Positions 37,552 to 49,200 of a stretch of 64,000 bases of DNA are shown piece by piece. The stretch comes from Bolinopsis microptera. Its lineage: Eukaryota; Ctenophora; Tentaculata; Lobata; Bolinopsidae. Position numbers and translations under genes: made by a program. Numbering within the stretch: position 1 is the first letter of the stretch; the number at the start of each line of letters is the position of its first letter. The notes below the pieces were generated by a model, which searched no databases, had not been told where the DNA came from, and worked only from the letters and a program-made list of their open reading frames with translations. The stretch lies in contig NC_087081.1 in assembly GCF_026151205.1 (NCBI RefSeq), positions 8,427,246-8,491,245 on the forward strand, in the 5' to 3' direction.

Positions 37552-39200
37552 TTACGGGTAAACCGCCCCTAAAATGTCACCCACCCCTAAAACGCCACTC
37601 TTGATTGACTGGATCCCATCTTCTTAGAAAGTATCTTACCTAATCATTTGTAACTCCTAAACATAAAAAAATATCATTCAGACCCTGCCACATCCTGAAA
37701 TTGAATCTAAATGATGCCATAAGAGCACTTTTTTCACTTTGTACAAATTTTTTACTTTTGAAAAAAAAAGCGCACAATTTTATAACTCTGGAATTCATTA
37801 ATATTAACTCAGTTTTGGTCTAGGATAGTGATATTTACATATTTTAGCAACTTTGTACATATGACTGGAGATATGGAAAGTTATACATTAGTCAATATTA
37901 CTACCCTCCCCTAAAATGTCACCTGGCCGCCCCCTAAAATGTCATTTTATCAGATTCTGGCTTTGAGACTACAAGCAGCATAAAATGGAGGTACCAGCCT
38001 ATTAAACATCATATTTAACATCTAATGGTAATATTGGAAAGCTTTGGCAGCTCAAGGAATTAGTTTTATTTTATTAATCGCAATAAACATCCCCTAAAAT
38101 GTCTAATTATCCCCCCTAAAATGTCATTTTAACCTGATCAAATTACTTAGGCTTTTCCTAAGATGCAATGCATACTCACATTTCGTTAATTATAGTTGAT
38201 GTTAATAATTAACAAGTGCCAAAACAAGAGCTATTATCGCACACCATGCGAACAAAATACAAATTTGACATTTTAGGGGAGAAAAAATGACATTTTAGGG
38301 GGCATATCATAGGTTTACCATAAACTAGTAAGTACCAAAAAACCGTAGTTTTTGACATTCAATTTTGCTAAAAGCAGTCAAATCTAGTCTATAGAGAAGG
38401 TCAGATCGATTACTGGGTTGGCTTAGTTAACTACAGGTCACTAAAATTGCCAAGATGCAGGATGATGTTAAAAATCCCAAAAAATGCAATTAAAACATGC
38501 AATTTGCACAAGGTTAAAATCACATTGAATCCATTTCTTTTGTGCCAATTGTTAGTTTATAACTAGATAATCTAACTACAGGTGTAAATTTTGTTGACTG
38601 AGTTACTGTTTTGCCGTAAGTTCTGGTATTAAAAAAAAGTCCCCAAAATGTCACAAAAAGTAAATTGACTAAATTCCACCATTTTTTTTCAACAGAGAGA
38701 GAAATTCTGGTCGACACCTCTCAGAAATAGGTTATATTTGTCCCAGAAGTGGTTAAAATTAATAATTGAGCAACATTCTGAGTGCTACACAACCTGTTTT
38801 AGCTGACGTTTTAGGGGTGGTGCACGTGACATTTTAGGGGGTGATTACGGTTTTGAGGTACTTCCTTTAGTGAGTGAATGTTTTCAAGTAGCTTAATGTT
38901 TTAATAAGACAAAACAAATAGTACTAGTGACAAAAGATAAATCAGGCCTCCTGTACATTTTGTAATTATCACACATTATATAGAGTTGACATTTTAGGGG
39001 TGGTGTTTTAAAAGTGACTCCATTTCAACGTCAAAAAAAAATTGTACCTGATTTTATTTTCAAATTTCCAAATCTTCCTTGCAGGCTAGAAAAAGGTTTA
39101 AATATTATTCCTAGACACTTCAGAACCCTGTAAATTTAGCCCTAACTCGGCAATCTGGGCCCAAAAAACAGGTGACGTTTTAGGGGCGGTTTACCCGTAA
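37552..39200. mobile_element. 1.65-kb TIR element with 13 repeated motifs
   Basis: The ends are inverted: TTACGGGTAAACCGCCCC at 37552-37569 against its reverse complement at 39183-39200, extended through CTAAAAYGTCACC. Motif CCCCTAAAATGTCA or close variants occurs forward at 37566, 37584, 37908, 37931, 38091 and 38113, and inverted at 38266, 38288, 38804, 38827, 38987 and 39173; one T-less forward variant lies at 38641. Motifs often come in pairs about 20 bases apart. The left half is all forward and the right half almost all inverted. No transposase frame. AAT on each side could be a 3-base target duplication if the element starts at TACGGG. Likely a non-autonomous DNA transposon with subterminal binding sites. 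Confidence 0.8.
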
Positions 39201-39684
39201 ATAATAAAATTGTCTTTTCTCAAAAAATTTTCTTTTCTCAATTATTGGACACCGTGGATTAAGCATCTTTATGGTTACACTGTATCTTGTGTGGGACCAT
39301 CCCCTGAGCAAATAAAACATATCGATAAACATTTACTGTGGGTAGTATCGATATATAACTAAATTAAGTAGTATATCACATTACCACAGTTTATTTAAAG
39401 ATCAATTTTACACCATGCAGTTTTGTTTTTTTGTTTTTTCAATTATCTCAATTATAGTTTATTATTTTATTATTATTGAACTACAAAGAAGATTTTTGGC
39501 CAAAATCTTAGGGGGATCAACCCCCCCCCCCCCCCCCATCCACCTGAGAATTATGGCCCAGCAGCGGTCACTTAAAACACAGCTGACACAACGCACGGTT
39601 GGCCATTTATTTTTTTGCTATTAAATTAGCAGGATTCTTTTTATTTTTTGCCAAATGTTAATGGTCAATGTTCATTGTAGGGTG
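39201..39684. other. Upstream region of the SDR gene
   Basis: Contains a 17-20-base C run at 39521-39538 and AT-rich DNA. TTCATTGTAG at 39671-39680 looks like a splice acceptor only four bases before the SDR start codon. It would serve a 5' UTR intron or a trans-spliced leader. Confidence 0.5.
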
Positions 39685-40787
39685 ATGGAAAAGAGGAAAC
39701 TACTAGGAGTCACGATACTAATTTTAGTGTTAGCAGTTTATCTGGTACAGAACCCTAACTTCTCGACACTGCAACTCAGAGAGAAGCTAAAAGACAAGGT
39801 GATAGTGATATGTGGTGCCTCCTCTGGTGAGTACATAATCAGTAATCAGTGATGTTTTAGACTAGAAGATAAAGTGAATTTTAAGGCACTATTACCATAG
39901 AAAGAGATTAGGATATTTTTTTAAAAATGTTATAATGATTTTCGTGATCAGGAATCGGAGAAAGGATAGCATACAAGTATGCTGCAGCTGGTGCAAAAAT
40001 TGTTCTCAGCGCTCGAAGCTTGGACAGACTTGCTAAGGTTCAAACCAAATGTTCTACCTTGGGAGCCTCATCTGTCCACATAATCCCACAAGATTTCTCA
40101 AAACTGACTGGAATAGAAAACTTTAGAAATAATGTGCTAGAGATTCACTCTAGTATTGATACACTTGTTTTGAACCATGCTGCTATTCCACTAGGACCTT
40201 GGATAGCACTACCAAACCAGCAAGATCACCAGTTCACTACACGCACCTTCAACATTAATGTGCTGAGCTATATAGAACTAACCCGGGTCTTCCTTCCAGA
40301 TCTAGAGATAACATCAGGTCAGATCCAGGTGACTGGATCAATATCTGGATGGTGCCCCTTCTACCAGGCTGGACTCTACACCTCTACAAAACACGCTGTT
40401 AACGGCTTCTTCTACAGTCTCCAGCAGGAACTACTTGCTAAACAATCTCCCATAACTCTCACTGTATTCACTCTGGGATTGATACTGACTCCCGAGATGG
40501 ACACTCTGATCTCTTCCGAGACTGATACTGCTCTCATCCCTGACCTCTTCAAGGGAAAGGTGGACGAATGTGCTGATGTCATTGTATCCTCTGCTCTCAC
40601 TCGCCCACGTAATGTTGATTATCCTATCTTCAGTGTGAAATCTAACCGTTTTATGGCATATGTGTTTCCGTATTTTCATGAATTAGCTACTTTTACTTAT
40701 GGTTTAAGTTATGACGATATTGTGCAGACACACGAACGGATCCGCAAACTCGGAGATAAGATTGGCTATCAGTTGGGGAACAAATAG
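39685..40787 (+). CDS. 11-beta-hydroxysteroid dehydrogenase-like SDR
   Basis: Two exons, 39685-39826 and 39952-40787 (donor GTGAGT at 39827, acceptor ATCAG at 39951), encode 325 residues. A hydrophobic N-terminal anchor (about residues 7-21) suggests an ER-membrane type II protein like HSD11B1. The Rossmann nucleotide-binding motif reads CGASSGIG (43-50), with Cys where the family usually has Thr, and is completed across the splice junction. The catalytic set is present: Asn150 in NVLSY, Ser177 in VTGSISG, and Tyr190/Lys194 in YTSTK. The block after it, HAVNGFFYSLQQEL, matches the HSD11B1/HSD11B1-like subgroup. It is inferred to be an NADP(H)-dependent oxidoreductase; the substrate is unknown. 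An upstream in-frame ATG (39661) precedes the putative acceptor, so 39685 is preferred. Confidence 0.88.
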
Positions 40788-41560
40788 ATAGATCACAGTC
40801 ATCATTAATTTAAGATGAAAATTGTAGGTTTTGTTTTGTCAATAATTTGATAAAATAGTCATACAGCCCATTGATTTTGTGTAAATGGCAATATTAGTTT
40901 TTAATTCTGGAAAATATTTTGTATTTTTTTTCTATTTTAAAATAAGTGAATTGATTTTAGCAAGCAGTTTTTGATGCTTTGTGAACAGTTTTTCAGAACT
41001 TTATACTTAAATTAAGTTGTATTATTATTTTACTTCTTGAAGATTTTTAGCCTGTTATTTAGTGTATGTTGATTTTTAATTGTATGTGATACGCTCAGTG
41101 ACCTTTCTCAAAAAGGGCTTTATGTTGTTATGTATGCCTTATCAGTTATGAGTTCATGTTTATCCATTTTGATTGTTTATTGTTGAAGTCAATATTTAGT
41201 ATTTTTGTAACACATTTTTGCAATTATTTTGTACTAAGATCATAGTTGTGATACGAAATGATTTGGTTTGATTGATTCATCTTATTTTAAAAACCTCTTA
41301 ATGCAGAACGGTGATATAATCGTTGATTATTTCAAATGAAAATATTTCTGTACTTGAAAACATATTGTTACTTATTCCTGAGACTCTTCCCATCGTTAAC
41401 TGGTGACAGTTATAAAGTGAACAGGTTTATTATACAAGTGCTGTGATTTGTAAAGCATACTATATAAGTAAGATCTATTTAAATCAAAATGTTAGTAAAA
41501 AATATTAAGCACCTGCAAGCAAAGTCGCAAACTTTGGTACTCTCTCGCATTATCAGTTAG
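40788..41560. other. Convergent 3' intergenic region
   Basis: About 770 bases between the stop codons of the plus-strand SDR and the minus-strand ATPase. It must hold both 3' UTRs. TTTATT on the plus strand at about 41425 would be an AATAAA-like signal for the ATPase. No extra gene seen. Confidence 0.6.
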
Positions 41561-44500
41561 CTAATTCTTAGGTCTATTAATTATAAAAATAATTTCTACA
41601 ATAATGTTTATCAGTAAATTTGCTAATGAGATTAAGATAACCTGTACCCTGAACCACATCGATGGAGCGACGTTAAATTCAAATATTTGGATAACTAGTT
41701 TGTCAGGGAAAATGTCAAAGTAAGTGTTCACAGTGTACAGAACTGCAATCAAGCTCAGCATAAATCTATTCTTGAATACTGGTTCTCTATCCATTGTGTA
41801 AACAATCGCTGGAAAAGTCATTTGAAATATGATCAGTAGAAATATGTAAGTTGCCTCCATGGATCCTTCAGTCAACTCACTTAACGTTGTCTCAACATGA
41901 ACATACCAAGGCTGATCCAGAAGGTAAAGTAAGAACGATATTTGAACTGCAATACAAACTGACAGGAAACAGAACATTGAGAATAGTCTCAGTGAATTGA
42001 AGAACCGACTGGAACGTCTTGAAGTTGATATCGTCTCCCGACTCTCACTGTAACCCAACATGAGATCAATACTCATGACCAATATCAGATCAATATAAAT
42101 CCATTCAGCTTCACTAAGCTCGTAGAAAAAGCTGTACATCAATGATTCTGCAACCATGCCTAGGATGGAATAGCAAGCCGTGAACATGAAGATGGTTAGT
42201 AGTTGTGATCCAACTGTTCTCCCTTCATTTAGTAAAACTGGAACTGATCTGATATCTTTTTCTATACTGTAGAATTCAGCTGCTATGCCAGACTCTGAGT
42301 TTTTGAGAGAAATTCCAACATCAGCTGCTTGAAGAGCTGCATTATCGTTTGACCCATCTCCAACCATGCAGGTTTTATGCCCCATTTTCATTAGGAGCTG
42401 TACTAAATGTTTCTTCATTTTTGGTGTCATTTCAGCAAAAACTTTACCAGCCTGGATCACTCTGTCTAATTCAGTGCCCCCGAAGTCATCTAATATCTGA
42501 AAAGTTTCACCATTGATCACATAACTAGGAGGATCCCAGTAATCTCCCCAAGCAGAGGAAAGTTTATACTCTGAACCATCATCATAGTCTCGAGCTTCCA
42601 CTATTAATCCCCCATATTTATCTAAAGAAGCTTTGATTTCCACGACTCTATCCTGTTCCCTCACTTCTTTGGAGCTTGGTAAGATGCTGATTTGTCGTGC
42701 AGTGTATACAGCAGTATCCAGATTATCTCCAGTACACATCAGTGTTGTAAAGCTAGCTGCATTCAGAGATCTGATGACTTCTTTAGCTCCATCTGCCAGT
42801 GTATCCCCAAATACTAGTAATCCAAGGAACACCAGATCTTTTTGTAAATCTTTCAAATCTTTGTGTCGTCCCTTGTCCTCCTTAAGGTTTTTGTAAGCCA
42901 TTGCTGTTACTATATAACCTTGCTTCGTAAAAGCCTGTATCCTTTGCAGCGTGAAAGGAGGAACCGTTTTTGGTTTACAGCATTCGATTACCCTTTGAGG
43001 CATTCCATTAATGTAGTAGGCCACCCTATTTTCATGTTCGATTTCTGCTACTACACTCTGAGTCCTTTTGTCTGAGTGAAACGGAAATCTCCTCAGAAAG
43101 CTTATCTTGAACTCACCTAGATTATCAAGCTTACCAGAATACACTTTTAAGTTTCCATCTTCGCCTTTCACCATGTCCCACTCAGCCACCCTAAACAACT
43201 CTTTATCAATTGTGTGTTCCTTGGATTTCATAGATTCAGGGGTCACAGAGTGGCATGTTGCCATTAGATACTGAATATCTCCCTCTGATATATCAGTAGA
43301 AGTGTCTATCCCACTCAGCTGAATTTCTGAATTCTCACGGTACACTGCCAGATGTCCGATGTATTTTACTTTGTTCTTTGTAAGGGTACCTGTTTTGTCA
43401 AATACTATGTTATTTACTTGGCCTGCTACAGGTATCCTTCTAAAGTTTCGTGTTGCTATCATCTCCCGAGCCAGTCTTCTCATTGACCACATGAAGGCGA
43501 TGGTTAAAGCAAGTGGTAGAGATGGAGGTATGGCTAACGTTACAAGTCTCAGAGCTGCTTGTAAAGCTACCAAACCCTCCATAGGTTCATCAGGTAGCCA
43601 CAATAGTACTAGCAGTGCTACAAAGAATGCTATTGTGCCTATTACTATTAGGAATTTGAAGTATGTCATAGAGTCTTTATCAAGGGAATACGAATAGTTC
43701 TCACAGGATTCCTCCCGTATCGCACACCCCTTTTCTGTAAGGAATCCTATGTTCACAACAAGTGCCTTAACGTCCCCTTCCGACTGAGGTGTTATCATGT
43801 TTGTACCTGCAAATATGGTGTTGTTGTGGTTTGTCAGTGTAAGTTTCTCCAGCCTCTCTTGAAGGAGAACATCTGGATCAGGATACCGATAACTGGGTCT
43901 AGTGACGCCTGTGAGAAGAGCATTGTCGACAAACGCAGAACCCTCGACAAGGATACCATCAAACGTAAAGTAGTGTGAACTTTTGTTTAAAATGACAATG
44001 TCTCCAGGTACAAGTTCTGTATGGGACACATAGTACTCGCAACCATCCCGGACCACAGTCACTGAATTCTCAACTTCCAAGTTTTTCTCAAGCTTCTCAA
44101 ACTCCCTCTTCTTCTTTCTCAGAGCAATAGAGATTATTACAACAGAGATAAGAACTGCTAGAGCTGAATAGATGTAGTAGCCGGACCACACCCACACTGT
44201 TATGGTAAACAACTGGAACACATAAAACGGATCTACTATGTTTTTAGCAAATATTTCTAGATAAGTTTCACTGTTAACTTTCATCTCGTTTGGTCCATAC
44301 ACCTTCTGCAGGGTTAACACATCATCTGCTCTGAGGCCATCCAGTGATATCTCTGGTCTTTTGAGGGGATTATCGCCATCAAGCCCAGTTAGGGGATAGA
44401 ACGAGTTAAAAGGCTTGCTGAAAATGTACCGACTGTATATGAATGTTAAGTATTTCAGCTCAGTGACCTCACAAATGCTGTTTAGCCTTGTTTTCCCAGC

Positions 44501-45223
44501 TCTGTTCATGTAATCTCGGCTTGAGTTGGCACAACTCTTACCATCTTCGCTGCCGGACAAGGCAGTGTAGTTATCGCATGAATGTTCTATTTTGACAGTG
44601 TTAATTTCACAGGCTGTGTATGTGTTTGTTACCACGTCTAGTACTAAAACTAACACTGCTTGGTCCAGGGAGACTGACTTGTAGCGGATGTGCATTGCCC
44701 AATGAGGCGAGTATACTGAAATAATGTACCTTTATATCAAGTTACAGAAGAAGAGCATCAATATTTCTCAGTTAAAATTCACTTTAAATGTTACTTAATT
44801 CACCATGTATAGCACGATTCACTTAAAACATTAAGTCTTGTTAGTCAGTTGTTTTGTCACGTGACTAACCTTTAAAGAATATGTATGCCAAATAGAAGAG
44901 CCCAAATGAGAAGACAACAATGATCCAAAACACTGCTTCACTACAGGGGTCATGTTTGAATCCCTTTACTGGGTTTTCGTGTCCATTTCCTCGGTGCAGA
45001 ATACCTGAGCCATTGGATTACGGGGTCAGAAATACAAGACGTATTGTGTCAGTATTTTAACATTTATACGGAAGTCAAAATCTAGGAATCTAACGTGGGA
45101 TGCACCTTGTTTATATTCGATAGAAACAGCAGTTAACTGTGAACAATATCGAATAGTTAAGAACAAACCTTTAGAAGCGGACACCTCATCATCGTACAGC
45201 TCATACTGCTCCGAGGATGACAT
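41561..45223 (-). CDS. Divergent P5-type (ATP13A-like) ATPase
   Basis: Three exons on the minus strand (45223-45169, 45004-44870, 44715-41561) give 1114 residues beginning MSSSEQYELYDDEVSASK. Exon 2 carries the first hydrophobic segment of the P5 N-terminal domain (AVFWIIVVFSFGLFYLAYIF). Visible P-type motifs: phosphorylation site DKTGTLT (Asp503), CTGDN (about 724), and GDGSNDN hinge (about 849). The M4 motif is PPSLP (460-464), neither the PPALP of P5B nor the PPELP of P5A; the rest looks P5B-like. Odd points: actuator motif TGE reads TGV (Val334), and the nucleotide-site KGAPE region reads NGMPQ (Asn633 for Lys). P5B ATPases act in endo-lysosomal membranes and some export polyamines. Activity here is uncertain because of the two substitutions. 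Confidence 0.85.
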
Positions 45224-46206
45224 CTTCACTCATCTTCTTACATAACCAATCTGATATGCACAGCACTAGGTAAACATATGTCACATTATAAACTAATGTA
45301 ACAAACAAAATACTGAAAACCTAGAACACAGGTACTGTGTAAGCTGGTCAGCTTGCAGTTTCTTTTGTCCAGTTTGCTTACTATTTACATCAGTGAAACA
45401 ACTTCTTTAGCATATCATTATGACAACTTGTCTTTATTCAATTTAGAATAAAACGGAATTAAAAGTACTTCGACGGTGATTTGAGTTATTTATAGAGAAG
45501 CAACAAAGCGTAATATGCAGGCCACTCCAACGATTAGGAGGAGAAATTTTCAAGTACAAGTACAAGAACCGAATGAGCCTAAAAACATTAACGTTAGAAT
45601 TAACGTTATTACTTATTAGGCTACATAAAAAACAGGACCGTCAAAAAAAATCCCAATAGAGGAGACAAAGATGAGACTTACCGTATTTATATGTTATGTG
45701 GGCTACAAAACAAGTCACATTACAGTTACAGAAGGTTTCCTATGAGGCTTAACTGAAAATGTGTTCTACTGTTTTGATATTGAGATAAAGGACAATCAAA
45801 ACCAAAAGGACAACTGTCTGCTAACGTTATCTTTTCAGGATTTAGAGGACATGACATTCTATTGCACTTTCATGGGCTTACAAGTTATATAACAACACAG
45901 CATGCGAGCTTTTTATCCCGATTAAAAGTCATAACCCACAAAATTCTATCCATATTTGTTCTCTTGTTTCGACTGAATTATCTGATATCAAATTTATGTA
46001 CAGGATGTCTTCTCATTCGAGATACCAGAAGTTTTTTGCTGACTACTTCAAAGGTAAGTAAAAAATTGATTGTGTGTTAAAGATAGCGAATTCGAACATG
46101 GATCTATCGTTTTGTTGGTTAAAATTAATTTACTGAAATTTAGAACATGTCTGTCTGAATAAGTAGATTTGATTTCAACGACTTTTAAAGTTTCAGTAAA
46201 AAAATA
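45224..46206. promoter_or_regulatory. Divergent promoter region, ATPase / COG8
   Basis: 983 bases separate the two divergent start codons. On the COG8 side, CTTTTCAG (45832-45839) and AAAG/GTAAGT (donor at about 46053) could bound a noncoding 5' exon, and TTTCAG at 46191-46196 could be the acceptor before the COG8 ATG. On the ATPase side the minus strand reads GCATATCAG ending at 45251, 27 bases before its ATG. No TATA box stands out. A 72-codon frame at 45862-46080 is not recognisable. Confidence 0.45.
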
Positions 46207-49200
46207 ATGCCCCATTGTTCAGATAGCTGGCAGAACTTTGAAGGCTTTGAAGAATACTTTACTAACGTAATATGCAACCTTACCTCTGATAAATTCAGTA
46301 AGTCAGGATACTACATAATATTGCTCACACGAGAATAAGTTTATTAATTAAAGATTCTTAGAATAAGTTTATTAATTAAAGATTCTTATCTAAAGACGAA
46401 ATGTTGTGAAATCAATTTATCGTGATCTGGATCAACAGGATAAATAATATCAATACTGTGGAAATTGAATCGTAAGAATATAAAACAATCTATTTTAAAT
46501 TCATGTATGATAATTATCAGGCCGAGAAAAGGAGAAATGGGAGGATGAAGAAAGGAGACTGCTTACAGAGCAGAAAAACTTAGCGTTCAAACACTACCAA
46601 TCCTTCGTGTCAACAGCAGAGTGTAGCAGTGATATCAGGCAGTCGTTTGACGGGCTGGAGGTAAACTTGGACAGTGTCATTGAAACTGTTCCCGAGCTAC
46701 AGGATACGTTGTACAAGTGCAGTAAACTGGCGGTGGAAACTAATAAAATGTAAGTAAACTAGCGGTGGAAACTAATAAAATGTAAGTAAACTGGCGGTGA
46801 AAATTAACAAAATGTAAGTAAACTGGCGGTGGAAACTAATAAAATGTAAGTAAACTGGCGGTGGAAACTAATAAAATGTAAGTATACTGGCGGTGGAAAC
46901 TAATAAAATGTAAGTAAACTGGCGGTGGAAACTAATAAAATGTAAGTAAACTGGCGGTGTAAACTAATAAAATGTAATTTAACTGGCGGTGTAAACTAAT
47001 AAAATGTAAGTAAAATGGCGGTGAAAATTAACAAAATGAAAGTAAACTGGTGGTGTAAACTTATAAAATGTAAGTAAACTGGCGGTGTAAACTAATAAAA
47101 TGTAAGTAAACTGGCGGTGGAAACTAATAAAATGTTAGTAAACTGGCGGTGTAAACTAATAAAATGTAAGTAAACTGGCGGTGAAAACTAATAAAATGTT
47201 AGTAAACTGGCGGTGTAAACTAATAAAATGTAAGTAAACTGGCGGTGGAAACTAATAAAATGTGAGTAAACTGGCGGTGAAAATTAACAAAATGAAAGTA
47301 AACTGGTGGCCTATTATATGGAAGACTATTGTTCTTAAAGTTGACAACTGTTGATACTCAGGAATTTATCAAATTATTGTTTTTCCATAATTAGATGGTG
47401 TTGATACGTTTTAATTTTCAAGTACATATTATACTTGTGTAAGACTGGTGTCCTTCAATTCTTCAAGTTTTATCTGCAGTTATTTAACAAGGACAAGTAG
47501 AAACAATAACAGTTGCCAATAAATGTGTAGTTTGTTGAAGTTCAGTTATGGTCCACATCTAGGTAAACTATAGGTAAAAATATAATATTAATCATAAGCT
47601 AAAATGTACTAATCTTTGTATTCTAAATGGGGAAAAGAAGAAACATTGTCAGTCAGTCGAGAAAATTGTCAGTCAGGCTATATGGCAGCTTTGTAGATGT
47701 TGTGACAATGCTAGTAGTGGTCCCAGGCTTGCGACTGGAATTGCGGTGTTAAATCGATTTAACGGTATACCAACGATCCACCTCCCACTTGTTGTTTGGT
47801 ACTTAGCATACATAGTATCGATTAAGCTTCTCAAACAAAGGTGGCAACAAAACAGAACTCCATGGAAAACATCATCAACTAATCGTTACGGATTGTTCCC
47901 TATGGGGGCCAGATTATAGGGAACATAATGGTCGGACACCGTTGGGAACTAACAAATTGTAAGTCTACTGGTGGTTTAATCTATCAAAATGTTTACTGGT
48001 GGTGGAATCAAAATCTTAAGCACGTTAGGGGAAATCTCTACAACCGATTAGTAAACTGTAACGAATAACGATATCTCTCCTACCATAATAACCTATAACA
48101 ATATCTTCTCCACCAGGAGAAAAGAAGCAAATATCAGCATCTCGAAACACCCCCAACTACTTGAGATACTGGAACTACCTCAGCTTATAGACACCAGCAT
48201 TAGAAACAGTTACTTTGAGGAGGGGTTGGAACTGCATAGTTTCGTTAACAACTTAGCCGTTAAATACAATGACATTCCTATCATTCAGGTTTTATGTAAT
48301 TTTAGTTTAGCAAATTAAACAAATATTGCAACATGATATTCCAAATATGTTGATTAACCATGCCAAGAGTCTACAACATATGCCTCTATGTATGTGCACG
48401 TGTTATATTCTTTTTGCCAAGTTTAGGGAAACGATTAGATGGTTTTGTTTTCATTCACATTTAAAATTGTTCATCTGGTCATCCTTATATTATCAATTCC
48501 ATCTCAACACTATTTGTCAGATGATCAAAGAAGATAGTGACGCGTGTATAAAGCACATGGAAGACATCTTGATAAAACAGCTACAAGGACAGATAACATT
48601 AGCTCAGTGTCTGAAGAGTGTCGGATTGTTGAGGAGAATTGGAACTTATACTGACACTCAGCTTAAGGTTATTATTAGGTTTAGAGGTTTAGAGGTTTAG
48701 AGGTTTAGAGGTTTAGAGGTTTAGAGGTTTACATTGTTTGAGTTATTTGTCTGATTGTCATGTTTTGTTTCTTATTGTTCACGATTATTTCTTTTACTGA
48801 CGACTTGACGAACGCTTGATTGTGTGCTGAATAGTATTTATAGTCGTCACAATGCGACTATGTAAACTATTCGACTATCAGGGCTAAAAGTTCCAGTTCT
48901 TAAAGCACAACCGTTGGGGAATATGCACGGTTTCCAAGTACCGCATAAGAGATTATAGCTTTATTGTTGGTAGTTTCTCCTTGATTGTTACAAGTACACA
49001 GTTTAGAATATAAATATTGCAGGTGAAATTTCTGCAAGTACGTTCAGAGTGGTTTCGAGGGATTATTGATAACTTAAATAAAGGAGAAAGTAAGTTTATA
49101 TCATAATCGTCCCTCGCATATTTACATGGTAGATGTCTTTCTTCGAGAATAATTTGCAATGGTTAAACGCACAAGAAATTATATCCTACCAATGGAGCGA

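Noticed and set aside
45862-46080. A 72-codon frame upstream of COG8 as a coding exon
   Set aside because: The first codons do not resemble any COG8 N-terminus and the COG8 frame already starts plausibly at 46207. It may be a noncoding 5' exon.
46721-47309. CRISPR-like array
   Set aside because: Units are contiguous with no unique spacers, and the host sequence is eukaryotic; it is a minisatellite.
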